Origin: Owenia fusiformis
Taxonomy: Eukaryota > Annelida > Polychaeta > Sabellida > Oweniidae
DNA length: 64,000 nt
Direction of reading: 5' to 3'
Assembly (NCBI GenBank): GCA_903813345.2
Contig: CAIIXF020000007.1
Location: 39,108,671 to 39,172,670 of the forward strand
Shown: piece after piece, positions 24,676 through 37,300 of the stretch
Position numbering within the stretch: the stretch's first letter is position 1
Layout of the letters: every line of letters begins with the position of its first letter
Made by a program: the position numbers and the translations under genes
Notes under the pieces: model-generated
Databases searched by the model: none
What the model was told of the DNA's origin: nothing
Seen by the model: only the letters and a program-made list of their open reading frames with translations

Positions 24676-25247
24676 GTGGACTAATTGGTATTATTTGTTT
24701 TGATTAATAATTATACATAACTAAAACGCTATGTTAGATGTCTGTTATTCCCCCCCCCCCCCTCTCACCAAGGGCTATGCATTGTTTCAAGTGATATAAA
24801 ATCTAGATTCGTACCCTGCGTGCAGAGTCTAGTTAAACTAGAAGACGAAGCCCTCTTTTAAGAAGTGAAGTCAAACGAATGCAAAGGGTACTAGATTCGT
24901 AGAACATTAATAAAACAGCCTCGTCACGCCTGGAACATACCTGTACTACGTATTTCGTACTTTCGCACATTAACAATTTATCACAAAATGTCATGTTGAC
25001 CTCGATTTGACCCTTTTGACCTACCTTTTGAAAAACAATACTTTTTTGAAGCGCTAATTGAATATTAAAGGGTTGCAAAATACCAACAATATCGAAAACA
25101 GATAAGTAATGATAAATCGCCGGGGGAATTCCAAATATCCAAATCCCTCCACCATTACTATGTGTTATAATGGGCTTTTAATTGAAAGTCTGTTATAAAA
25201 AGGTTGCAGACATTAGGCTCTTTAAAAGTATGTCATATTGCTATTTA

Positions 25248-26641
25248 CAGGGTGACCGGAAAAAAAGGAGACCCAAAAGATTTTGAATAACTTCCTTAAT
25301 AATGATGATTTTGTTTTCATCTTTCAGGTGAATAAAGCTGATTCAATGGAATTTGTTGTGGAAATATCATTTTAACCAATATGCCATGGACATTGGAGCA
25401 AAAAACATTTGCGGTAGAGACCTATTTTAGGACCAAATCAATAGTATCAGTGCAAAGACAATTCCACAGGCAATTCAGATGTCGTAATCACCCAAGGAAA
25501 TGTGTAATATTCAAGTGGGTTACAAAGTTTAGGACTCATGGGACACTTGGCAGACTCAACAGAAAAGATAAAGATCGTGAAACCCACTCAGGTCGAAAGA
25601 GATCTCAAAGAACTGCAGACAACATCGACCGTGTGCGTGACTCAGTGGCACGTAGCCCAAGAAAGTCACTTCGCAGGCGCAGCCAGGACCTTGATATGAA
25701 ACGTGAGACAGTAAGAACAATCTTAGAGAAAGATCTCAACCTATATCCTTATCGGATACAAGTCAAACACAAGCTGACAGATAGTGATAAAGAACAGCGT
25801 GTCGCAATGTGCCGTTGGTTTAGTGCAATGATTGACAATGACGAGAACTTCCTGGATGAAATCTGGTTTAGTGATGAAGCACACTTCTTATTGTCTGGTC
25901 ACGTCAACTCACGCAACAATGTTTTCTGGGGATCAGCCTTGCCTGATTTTGTGCTTCAGAGACCGCTTCATAGTAAAAAGGTCACTGCCTGGGTTGCGAT
26001 TTCTAAACACGGAATAATTGGTCCTTATTGGTTCGAAGATAATGACGAAAAGCCTCAAACAGTCAACACAGAGCGTTACATTATCATCCTAAGGAAGTTT
26101 TGGGCAGCCCTTGGTCGCCGTAGGAGAGTTAATCGTGCCATACAGTGGTTCCAGCAAGATGGTGCGACTCCCCATACCTCAAATGACTCACTAGATTGGC
26201 TAAACCAACACTTTGAAAACAGGATCGTTAGCCGTAGATCAGATAACCCCTGGTCTCCACACAGCCCAGACTTGAATCCCCCCGATTTCTACCTATGGGG
26301 CTTTTTGAAAGATCATGTATACGAAAACAACCCCCAGACAACTGGTGACCTTAAGAGGGCAATAACTGCCAAGTGTAATGCCATTACAAGAGCTGAATGT
26401 GTTAGCGCAATTGACAATTTTGCCAGACGAATCCAGCTGTGCCTCAGGCTCAATGGTGGCCATTTGGAGCATGTACTCTAAATGATGACAGCTCCTGAAC
26501 CAGTAAACAAATGTTATTGAAACTTTCAGGAACAAATTTCCATAGAATTGTCCTGGACTGTTCAAAATTTCATTGATGATACTTGTATATTTTAGAAAAT
26601 ATTGCCTATTTCAATGGTCTCCTTTTTTTCCGGTCACCCTG
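25248..26641 (+). mobile_element. Complete mariner-type transposon
   Basis: 1394 bp with a perfect 26-bp terminal inverted repeat (starts CAGGGTGACCGGAAAAAAAG), TA on both sides (25,246-25,247 and 26,642-26,643) and one uninterrupted transposase frame. These are the features of a young and possibly still mobile copy. Confidence 0.92.
25381..26481 (+). CDS. Mariner/IS630-superfamily DDE transposase
   Basis: 366-residue cut-and-paste transposase. An N-terminal helix-turn-helix of the DUF4817 type (about 4-60, TLEQKTFAVETYF onward) and a second DNA-binding region (about 75-120) precede the catalytic core. The catalytic aspartates are visible in FSDEAHF (Asp165), WFQQDGATPH (Asp260) and SPDLNPPDFYLWG (Asp297), giving a DD36D spacing. 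The C-terminal NGGHLEHVL is typical of this group. The length is usual for the family and no stop or frameshift is present. The start Met lies 133 bp inside the left terminus. It would bind the 26-bp termini of its own element and perhaps mobilise related non-autonomous copies, though the other CAGGGTG ends in this window differ after the first bases. Confidence 0.95.
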   Translation: MPWTLEQKTFAVETYFRTKSIVSVQRQFHRQFRCRNHPRKCVIFKWVTKFRTHGTLGRLNRKDKDRETHSGRKRSQRTADNIDRVRDSVARSPRKSLRRRSQDLDMKRETVRTILEKDLNLYPYRIQVKHKLTDSDKEQRVAMCRWFSAMIDNDENFLDEIWFSDEAHFLLSGHVNSRNNVFWGSALPDFVLQRPLHSKKVTAWVAISKHGIIGPYWFEDNDEKPQTVNTERYIIILRKFWAALGRRRRVNRAIQWFQQDGATPHTSNDSLDWLNQHFENRIVSRRSDNPWSPHSPDLNPPDFYLWGFLKDHVYENNPQTTGDLKRAITAKCNAITRAECVSAIDNFARRIQLCLRLNGGHLEHVL

Positions 26642-26904
26642 TATATATACTATTTGTCTTCTATAGCTTCTTAAGCATCAAATATCAAATCACAATAGTC
26701 CAGGGAAAAAATAATTGTGAATAATGGCAAAATGTTCATTCTTATTTTATTGAAATTCACTTTTGGATACTAGTACAGGTACTTTTGAAAGTAGATTATT
26801 TATTTGATTGAAAAAAATTGAAATATTGTTTTTTTTATCAAATTAACATGGATTTTGTAATAAATTTTAGTAACAATAGCAATCAATAATTTGTAAATTA
26901 TGTG

Positions 26905-27515
26905 CAGGATATGTAATCCGGGATATGCACACAGTGTGCCAATCCTGTATGTATCCAGGCGTCAGGATTCATACAGGATTGGCACACTGCGAGCGTATCC
27001 TGTATGAATCCAGGAGGCAGGATTCATACTGGATTTCTACCTGCTCCAATCCTGTATAAATCCTGACGCCTGGATACGTACAGGATATGTACATTGTGTG
27101 CCAATCCTGTATGTATCCAGGCGTCAGGATTCATACAGGATTGGCAAACTGCGAGCGTATCCTGTATGAATCCAGATGCAGGATTCATACTGGATTCCTA
27201 CACGCGCCAATCCTGTATAAATCCTGACCCAGGATATGAACAGGATATGTACATTGTGTGCCAATCCTGTATGTATCCAGGCATCAGGAGTTATACAGGA
27301 TTGGCACACTGCGAGCGTATCTTGTATGAATCCAGATGCAGGATTCATACTGGATTCCTACACGCGCCAATCCTGTATAAATCCTGACACAGGATATGTA
27401 CAGGATATGTACATTCGGTGCCAATCCTGTATGTATCCAGGCATCAGGATTCACACAGGTTTGGCACACTGGGTGCATATCCTGTATGTATCCTGACGTC
27501 AGGATTCGTTGTATT
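26905..27515. repeat. Palindromic minisatellite, right arm of element 3
   Basis: Same repeat family as 20,236-20,970, with about four longer units (period roughly 120-130 bp) containing ATCCTGTATGTATCCAGGCG and CGCGCCAATCCTGTATAAATC. Confidence 0.85.
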
Positions 27516-27787
27516 CGTACACATTTTTTGCTGTGAATATCACCGGGAAATGATTAAAAGGTACATGAGCGCTTTTTCTGTCCATGATTATTGGTTTCGG
27601 AAGAAGATTCTCGGGGATTTAGGATGATAATGATTGTGAATATCGGCAGACATTTGGTAGGTTCGGGGGTTTTCTTGGTAGCTAATGAAAATAGATGTTA
27701 GTCTTGATGAAATATCCAAACTTCGATATATTTTGACACCAGGTCCATGATCGTTGGATACGTCTCTGCACTATTTATCCAACCTTT

Positions 27788-28068
27788 AATTCTTCCACTT
27801 AAGTTACATAAACAGTTTTTCGAAAAACAGTTAAGATCCTGCACTTTTAACCCAAACCGTTTCTGTAACTTAAGTGAGGAATTAAATCGACGATTCTGTT
27901 GTCTTCTGAGCTAATTTTTCGCAAACATGAACATTTTCTAAAACATATGATACTGATATACGTTTGTGAGAAAAAACGTCGTGGGGATTCTGCCTACAAC
28001 GCGTGAAATAAGGAAAAAAGAAAAATCGTACCTTCGATGTTCCGACATTTTGTTACCAAAACGAACCA
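27788..28068. mobile_element. Partial copy of the 6800-7320 fold-back element
   Basis: Carries the central palindrome (CACTTAAGTTACATAAAC...GTTTCTGTAACTTAAGTG) and one arm ending TTTTGGTTCG-complement at 28,065. The inner spacer is inverted relative to the copy at 6800-7320; the other arm is missing. Confidence 0.7.
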
Positions 28069-28069
28069 G

Positions 28070-30420
28070 TGTTAAAGCAATCCTGAATGAAATCACTTGT
28101 CTATTAATTCTTATTAATTACTAGATCCCTCTAATTGCTGATGTTTCGTGGTGGAAAGTGTGTTTCACTGATTGTTATGTCACCCTATACAGACGGAGCT
28201 TGTGAGAAATATTGGGTGCGGCATGAATGAGCGAATGGTGCGGATTAATGCATTATTGATAAGCTGAACAGGAAATGACAATAACACGATTCTCATCCAA
28301 AATAAAGCCATTTCGTTTGGAAAGTCTTTGTTTTCACTACACAAATTGTAGATTTACCTAGTAAGGTCCACGCAATAAGTCATGTAAAAATGCTCTTCTG
28401 CTGCAGTTATGGTGCAGGGTTTTTATTGAATAAAGGGTTTTTAATTAATCATGCATTAGGCCTAATGATTTTTTAAATGTCATCCACATATTTATAAAGT
28501 AAAATGAACAAAGACGACATATTTTATTTATATAAATATATTTTTTAAGTTGATTTTCCACCCTTCTATATACATATAGTAATATATAATCAAATCAATG
28601 CTTTGTACCTATCCAAATATCACAAGGGTTGCTTTCCATATGCTGAAATAATAAGCACATTTTCTTTAAAATGATACATACTTCTATCACATATTCAATG
28701 GTTTTGAAATATTTTGAACCTTAATTAAGAAAATGTGCATAATACTTAAGGTTTTGGAATTTTTGTATAGACTAGGTCTACGTTTTATAGTTTAATGCAT
28801 GTATTTACACTTGAAGATATTTTCTAAACTCTGAATCAAAGATGTTGTACATGTAGATGTGCCATTTGAACATATGAAAGCGTATCACTCTTAAATGTGA
28901 CACATATTTGATCTATATTTACAATTTAACTTTACTGTTCTGCACCGTTGTACAATGTCAGCTGTTATATAGATTATCCTAGATTATCCTCTGTTAGGTA
29001 CAAGATATATACTGCTTTAAGTACCTTCGACATGTCCAAGTATGGGATTAAAAGTTCACATACTTCAATAACATATTTGACCTTAAACTCCCCAATTTAC
29101 AAATTAGCAAAACAAAAGAGCAATGGACTCGAGATTGTAATCTTGAGTCAAATAAAAAATGTGTAGTCATAGGTAAGGCCCATTGAAATCTGGATTATTA
29201 TGACACAAATTAGACTCGGTCAGCCACCTTATACTTATACTGAGACATTGTGCATCAACAAGTCAACTGGAAAACTGCTTGGTGTATACATGTAGTGCAA
29301 AGAGCATGTAAAGGATGTGTCTGGGAATGAGTCTGGGTATCGACTTAGAAAATATTGAAAATTGTAATGTCTGAAAAACCAACTCAATCACACATATTAT
29401 TAAACTTCAATATCTTATCCTTCTTCTGAGAGTACAAAAATATCAATTTGTATCACAATTAATGAAGAATATTGGCATCAAAGACAGTGCATATCACTTT
29501 GTCAGAATTGAAAAAAAATCAATGGCAAATATTAAATGAATTATTTATGCAAAAGGTTTGAAACATATCCTCCAAAACATTGCTTACTTTCTTTGTATAG
29601 ACATTGAATGGCATTTCTGGATAAGTGAATTGGTGTTTATCTGGGTAATCAAGGGATTATAGTCACTCAAATGTACTGAGCATCCAGTTTTGAGACTTCA
29701 ATTGTGTTGGTGAAGTTACACATATTTCAGTCAAATTCATGCTGAGCACAACATTTGGGGTTCAATTTTATAATCTCTATACATGACCCTGGTGATGAAG
29801 AGTCAGAATCAGTCAAAAAACCTAAACCGGAAAACTGTGCTCATTGTGAAAACTAAAAGTGAAGCAACTTTTTTTCTGATATTTCTTACATCAAATGGCA
29901 GCCATCTTGTTTTTCCCCCTACAAATTAAACTGGCGGGAAATTCAAAAATTTGAAAAAAATTTTAATCCTTAAATATATTTCAAAAATATCATTTTCATT
30001 TAAATTCTTCATGGGTCTTAAGTTATTTCTTCTTTGTAAGTCATACATGTTGCCATTGATGTTTTTTTCTATAATAATGACTACTTTTTTTGTTAAGATA
30101 CTTATTCTGACTCTCAGCAGGGGGTTAATTATGCATCAAAACTCGTGAAAAAGTAAATATACTTATCAAATATAACTAGGACAGTAATAAAAAACATATT
30201 TAACATACATTTGACTGAGGGACCAAAAGGGCATATACCCGGACACATCCTTTAAAGCTATCTGGCAGTTTACAAACAGCAATACGAGATTCCATTGCAA
30301 ATTTTCATTCACACACCTTTCAAATGAACAATTTTCAATCCCAATTTTTTAATCTTCTTTAACAGCTTCAGAATGTGAACATTTGCCGATCTGAACACTA
30401 CTCGTCAGTCACAGTGGTGT
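28070..30420. other. Intergenic, no gene recognised
   Basis: AT-rich with no supported exon. A possible 950-bp element at about 29,310-30,256 has opposed ends TAAAGGATGTGTCTGGG and CCCGGACACATCCTTTA; its class is unknown. Confidence 0.4.
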
Positions 30421-30421
30421 T

Positions 30422-30841
30422 TCAATTGACCTTTTGCGATCTGAATCCAGGAATTTTGTTTATGGATACTGTTGTCACGTATTTCGTCTTATTGATGTGA
30501 CGTCATACAGAAATGATATTAGACATGATGGAATCACAAAATGGCGGACACGTGGCAGTTTTGAGCTAAAAATATTGTCGTTTCTTCTATGAAAACCATG
30601 GGTCGGATATTTACCAGGTATGCCGATTTGACTAGATCATGAGTATATCTATATATGTGCGAAGTTTGGGTGAAATTCATACTAAACATCGATGCCTATA
30701 AGCGCCCCCCGTTTTTTGTCAAAATCGGGGGGCGCTTAACCGCTATCTAAATCATGTCAGTACGATCTTAGACTTGGTATGTGCTTAGGATGAATGTTGA
30801 TCTAGTCAAATCGAACGCTTTCGTGAAAAATAAATCAATAA
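30422..30841 (+). mobile_element. 420-bp non-autonomous element, copy 2
   Basis: Same orientation as, and almost identical to, 11,849-12,267, with the same GCGCCCCCCG hairpin (30,701-30,737). The high similarity implies recent copying. Confidence 0.75.
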
Positions 30842-31318
30842 AGCACGAAATATAGAAGTTAAACTCTCAAAACCAAGCATCTAAAGCTGGATGGCCTAAT
30901 TGTGACGTCACTAAAAGATAGAATCCATTCGGTGATCGCAAATCATCAATTAGACCATGGACGTTGATATACGTCCATGATTAGACAGGCTCTACTAAAG
31001 ACCCCCAGGGTTGATATAATTATACAATCATTATGATTGTAATATGCTTTGAGGAATACACTAGACCATTATTTCCACATCTCATAAATTGTATTGGTTT
31101 CTTTTTTACAATCTGAGCATCATTTTATGTGAAATCAAAGTTGATTTAGTCCTATTTGTTATGTCACGCCTCAATTATATTTCAAAAATGTCCAATGTCC
31201 TTAAATAATTCCAGTCCAACCTTCTTCTTCATGATTCTTCTTATTTCACTACGCTGCCTTGAAAACTGACCACCACAAAGAATGTTATAGAAAATTCTAG
31301 AGCATGTTCTAGAAAATT

Positions 31319-34300
31319 CTAGAGCATGATTTGGTTCTTACAGCTTCTTCCTAGCTCCTTGTGAGGGAGGACTACTGAATTGAGGACAATAACCTCTCCT
31401 GGTATATGCACATTGGAACCTGGAAATAGATTAATATTGTGTTGTTTTATAGGGGTTAGATTGAGTCTATATGTGTTGAATAAGATGTACAGTTAAACCT
31501 GCATTTGTGATCTCCCAGTCTATTTTGGGGTCGAAAAAATTATTGACTTTTTGCGCAACCTTTAAGAATTTTGTAATATTTTGAGCAACATTTTAGAATT
31601 CATATAATTTTTTTATTTTGTGTATTATTCTATACATATATTGAAAATCGTTTCTACGGTACAATCTTAAAATTATATCACCCAAGGAAAAATGTAAAAA
31701 AATTGTCAATGAGAACATTGTTAGAGATGCCAAACGCTGTTTCAGATGCTGATTGCCAAATACAGGTCACAAAAAAGTTAGGAGGCTATAACAATATGTG
31801 ACCATTTTCGGTAGCATAACTAAAAATCTTCATATATTCCAAGCATACTAACCTATCACAGTAATAGAAGGACTGAGTTTACCCTCATCAGAGAACAACT
31901 CAGGAATGTCAAGTTTAGCAAATGGCTTGTTTGGGTTAGGGTCATTGGGAGTTCCTTCAACTCTAGCCCAGTTTCCTACAACCCCATTCCATGCAATAAT
32001 ACTGTACAAGATACAGCAATGGTCCTGAAAAATAGGAACAATATGACATGAATAGCAAAATCTGGTTTGTTTGGGTTAGGGTCATTCAACGTTCTCTAAA
32101 CTCTAGCCGAGTTTCTTACAACTTCATTCCATGCAATAATACTTTACAAGGTACAGCAGTGGTCCTAAACCCCTTTCCATGCAATAATAAATATTTGAGA
32201 ATTAGAAGCTCCATCTATTGACAACATTTAGAGGTGCACCTTTTAGAATTCTGGGGTACTCCTCTGCTATTAATGTCACATTAATATTGTATATGTTATG
32301 TTAATATTGTACATGTTATGTTAATATTGTACATGTCATGTTAATATTGTACATGTCATGTTAATATTGTACATGTCATGTTAATAATGCGCATGTTATG
32401 TTAATATATATGTATGTTTTGTACAGTTTGAATTTTTTAACTACTGTTAGTGCATGCCTATCAGCCAACAATTTCCTCATATTCTGACTCTTGAATTTGA
32501 ACTCACCTCCAAGACTGAGCCTTCCAGAATCATGGATTCTCTGACGCGGACCCCTGCACCAATTGTCACATTCTTCCCCACAGTTACATTGGGACCTAAC
32601 TGGAAATAAAATAATCTTTATCTTCAGGGGTCCATTTTTGAAGCCATCTACTGTATTTCTGATTTTGTCTTAAGTCAATGTTTTACAGATTGGTTTTCTG
32701 AGAAATTTTCGTAATTTACACTCATACCAAAAACAGATGTCAGTGTAAGAGACACATCAAAGTTCAATTAATTTTTGAACATGTTCACACAAAAAATTCC
32801 CAAAATTCCAAATTGCATATTGGCTTACATTTTCAGTTGCATAAGCCCTGATATCTACACAAAGAAATAAAAGTACAATATGGATAGAGTGAGTCCTAAA
32901 TACATGTAAGACACATTAATCATTTTGGGAAGATAATTTTATAGCAAAATTCGACAATACATATTGAGTTCGATAAGAATAAATGGAAACTATCGACTTA
33001 CTGTTGCTGAGTGATGCACTACTGCAGTGGGATGAATAAACACATCGCCTACAATCTTTGGTTTTTTCTCGCCATTATTGGACAGTCTGTCTGGGTGAGT
33101 ACGATGATAGATGTTTAAGTAATGTCTGTTTGCATAGATGGCAGCACTGCAATATATGATTCATCAATGATTATCAAAAGGTTTGATCTAGTTTCGATAA
33201 ATTCTCTTTTCCAGTACAGTCCACACCTAAGTGACCCAAGGTCTGATACTTTTGCATCTTGGCGCAAAATTTAATTATGGTACATCTATGGTGCATTGGC
33301 GCATCTGATTTGGTGCACCATTCGGTGTGCTGGGAGAAACGATCGTTGCACTGATTGGTGCATAAGTGAAATCTGTTGGTACATCCATGTTACGCAGATC
33401 AGCGGCAATGCTGTATGTTATTGAATGGTATATGAACTGTATATGTTTGTACATCCAATGTTACACAGATCAGCGGCAATGCTGTATGTTATTGAATGGT
33501 ATATGAACTGTATATGTTTGTACATCCAATGTTACACAGATCAGCGGCAATGCTGTATGTTATTGAATGGTATATGAACTGTATATGTTTGTACATCCAA
33601 TGTTACACAGATCAGCGGCAATGCTGTATGTTATTGAATGGTATATGAACTGTATATGTTTGTACATCCAATGTTACACAGATCAGCGGCAATGCTGTAT
33701 GTTATTGAATGGTATATGAACTGTATATGTTTGTACATCCAATGTTACACAGATCAGCGGCAATGCTGTATGTTATTGAATGGTATATGAACTGTATATG
33801 TTTGTACATCCAATGTTACACAGATCAGCGGCAATGCTGTATGTTATTGAATGGTATATGAACTGTATATGTTTGTACATCCAATGTTACACAGATCAGC
33901 GGCAATGCTGTATGTTATTGAATGGTATATGAACTGTATATGTTTGTACATCCAATGTTACACAGATCAGCGGCAATGCTGTATGTTATTGAATGGTATA
34001 TGAACTGTATATGTTTGTACATCCAATGTTACACAGATCAGCGGCAATGCTGTATGTTATTGAATGGTATATGAACTGTATATGTTTGTACATCCAATGT
34101 TACACAGATCAGCGGCAATGCTGTATGTTATTGAATGGTATATGAACTGTATATGTTTGTACATCCAATGTTACACAGATCAGCGGCAATGCTGTATGTT
34201 ATTGAATGGTATATGAACTGTATATGTTTGTACATCCAATGTTACACAGATCAGCGGCAATGCTGTATGTTATTGAATGGTATATGAACTGTATATGTAT

Positions 34301-37300
34301 GTAAAATTCAGTTCACAGAATGTAGTGCAAAATACCTTGGAATGAACCAGTACATGTAAAACATGTTAGTTTACAGTAAAACCTGTCTAATCCAAATGGC
34401 CAAAATGCTCAAATCGGCAAATGTCTATATTTTGAGATTCTTCAATATAGTTATCTTTGCTCGATTACAAATGGGGTTTAAAAACAACACATTGCATGAG
34501 TGGTGATCAGGTTAAAGGTTGGTATTTTTGTTTTTGATAATACAGTTGCAACATACTTACCCTGCTGACTTGATTTGACTCCAGAACCTTGTGGTAAAGT
34601 AGACATAGAGTTCGCCAGTCCCAGCAAGTGGGGCGAAAATGTCCTGTTCCAGTCTGATGACTTCCTTGGTAGGGTGGTAGAGGTCGTAGCTGGAGTATAC
34701 ATGAGTGTAATGAGCATTATTAAGAATGATCAAACTGACTTGGAGTACATGGGCCATATTTGAGCTTGGAAAGTTTACTAATTAATGTTTTCAAACTGAA
34801 ATCCAAATGCTGCAAATCATGGTCATTAGTAGAGTAAAAATATTGAGAAAACAGACCTCATATACACTCAATTCATGTCTTGAGTTTCAAAAATGAAGTT
34901 CAGGCATTCTCATTTATAACCTTCATGTAATCCAAATGCTTGATTTACAGGTGGAGTAAGACTAAAGTTACAGGGTGTTCAGGAAATAGGATAATATTAT
35001 GTCATAACTTTTTTTATTTGTTCATTGATTCCATAAAAGGATGATTTTCAGTTTGGAGAACCAAATTTATCTGCATATAATATTTAATATATGTCCATTT
35101 TTATATGTGTTAATCTGTTATTCTTATCAATCTTATATACAGGTTGTTCCAGATATTTAATCAAAATATGTTAAAACTATAATCCCTGCAAAGGATGATT
35201 TTCGGTTTGGAGAACCAAATTCAAAATATTTTAATTAAAATTCCGGAACAACCTGTATATAAGAGAACAGATTATCACCTGAAAAAGCAAATTAAAAAGC
35301 AGTTTTTTTCTGAAAAAACAGAGCAACACAAGCCCCTTGCCATTGCTGTAAGTGTTCATGTGAATATAATTTTAACTACCGTAATTTTTGCCAAGCAAAT
35401 GCATATTCTTTGACATGAAAAAGGTTTTTAAAATTAAATCTGTTGTCCCTTTTTGATTTACAAATACCTCTTTCTATGCAAAGTGCCCATGAAAATGAGA
35501 AATATAAGATTATTGAACCAATGAACTAAATGCACATTCATGCAAGCCCCTCCTCCAGATGCAGGATATCCAACATTTATCTTTATTAACAAGATGACAA
35601 TTGATGCAAAACATGACATTTGGAGAATGTCAAAGGCATCCCAGAATGCAATCTTTCATTTTGACAAAAAGCTTTGTAAAGAAGGATTTTGTGCAACTTC
35701 AATGTGGCCGCAGCTCCCCAAAATTGAGAGATTTATGGAGCATTAAAACAGAGATAAGTCCTATGACATAGATTTTCTATATCAATTTTGTGAAGCTACA
35801 GCCGCCGTGCAGCCATTGTAGAGCAAATGAGTGAAAAATTAATGGGAGATTTAAAATACTGGAGTGTGTGAGAATATTATCTACATGGGTTCCTCTCTAG
35901 GGCAACAGGACCTCCACCAATCAGGCAACGTTACCTGATATTCGGGATCCACCCATAATACTGAAGTACAATGACCAAAAGCTTAAGGTTAATACATGCA
36001 GTTGTTGGTACATGCCTTTTGGTACCATGCACTTTGGTACCATGCAATGTGATACATATTGGTACAATGCCTTAAAGTACAACACATTTTGATACAATGT
36101 ACCTCAACATAACAGGTAGGTCCCTGTGTTTATGTTTAAAATTACTATGTTTGACTGGGTACCTTCTTAACTGATTTGCTATGTTCCTACTGTAAGAAAA
36201 ATGCACAATAAAAAGGGTTAAAAACATGCTAGGGGTTAGTATCAATATATAAAACTATATAATCTAATAAGTACAGTGATCTCCACAGGATTTTTTCTCA
36301 AGTGGGTGGAAAATTTTAAATTCTCAATTCAGACCAAAATTGGTCAAAATATGCCAATTTTTCATGATTTTTCTCATTTTCTAGTTGGTGCAAATGGATT
36401 TTTCAGGTGGGTGAAAGCTTATTCTTTAAAATCTCAGGTGGGTGCTGCACACACTTGCTTTAATGCTGGGGAGATCAGTGAAGTAAATACTGTACAAGCC
36501 AAATAATTTTTTATTTTAATTTGGAGGCAATATACCTGGTTCTGAAACCACAATGGTTTTTGTTCCCCTTTAAGCCACGGAAGGCATCCGAGAGAAATTA
36601 TCAAAAATAGCCAAATAAAAAATTATTTCTACTTAACCAGTATAATGTAAAGAAGGCTTTAATGAGCAATAGAAAGAATAAATTATGATCAATAGATTTG
36701 ATGGGTTTGAAGTCCCAAAGAAACTAAAATTACAAAACCTACCGATTGACACTATTCATTTCATGGCTATAAACAGGATTAAAAAATGAACATGCAGCAA
36801 AAATCACTAAAAATATTATTTCAATTGGATGTTATTGAAATTGTAAAGTTTAGTGTTAATATCCAGGGGAGGGGGGGGGGCACATCAAGGGATTTTTCTC
36901 TAAAAATGGACCCACATCTAGGGTTTTTCTTTCACAAATAGACATACTTCGAGATAATTTTTCAGAAACAAGACCCATTTCTGGCATGTTTTTTTCAAGA
37001 ACACTACCAAGTTTCAGGATTTTCAAAAAGAAGATCCAGTTCTAGGGATTTTTTTTGTCAAAATTGGGACCCATACCTAGGGTTTTTTCTTCAAAATGGG
37101 ACTCATATGTAAAGCAAATATATGGGAGAACCCCCCCCCCCCCCCCCCCGGTTAATTTAACAACATGGAGTTTCTAGACACTACATGTAGCAAACACACA
37201 ACAATCAACATTATAAAATCTAATATCTATATAATCTCTTCACATTTAAACCTGTGTACAGTGAACGCCCATGGAGCCAAAAAAATATGTTTACTATAGG

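Larger units (their letters stand above)
20975..25247. other. Core of element 3, left part: no gene recognised
   Basis: Non-coding as far as can be seen. T/G-rich sequence at 22,300-22,530, G-homopolymer runs at about 22,650, 23,083 and 24,380, and a C run at 24,751. The frame at 22,217-22,462 is a low-complexity hydrophobic artefact. Confidence 0.4.
20215..27536. mobile_element. 7.3-kb fold-back element with minisatellite arms (element 3)
   Basis: The left end reads TCACAGCAAAAAATG followed by a GTATGAATACAATGAATCC segment; the right end is its complement, finishing CATTTTTTGCTGTGA at 27,536. Both ends pass directly into the same palindromic minisatellite (ATCCTGTATGAATCCTGACG type). The core of about 5.9 kb contains a complete mariner-type element and shorter repeats, but no transposase attributable to element 3 itself. 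Boundaries are good to within a few bases; no target duplication is obvious. Confidence 0.6.

Noticed and set aside
33380-34305. Regular 71-bp repeats resembling a CRISPR array
   Set aside because: Units are contiguous and almost identical over their whole length, with no unique spacers, and lie in an intron of an animal gene.
35540-35746. 68-codon plus frame
   Set aside because: Antisense to the GMPPA transcript inside intron 6, with no recognisable family or splice context.
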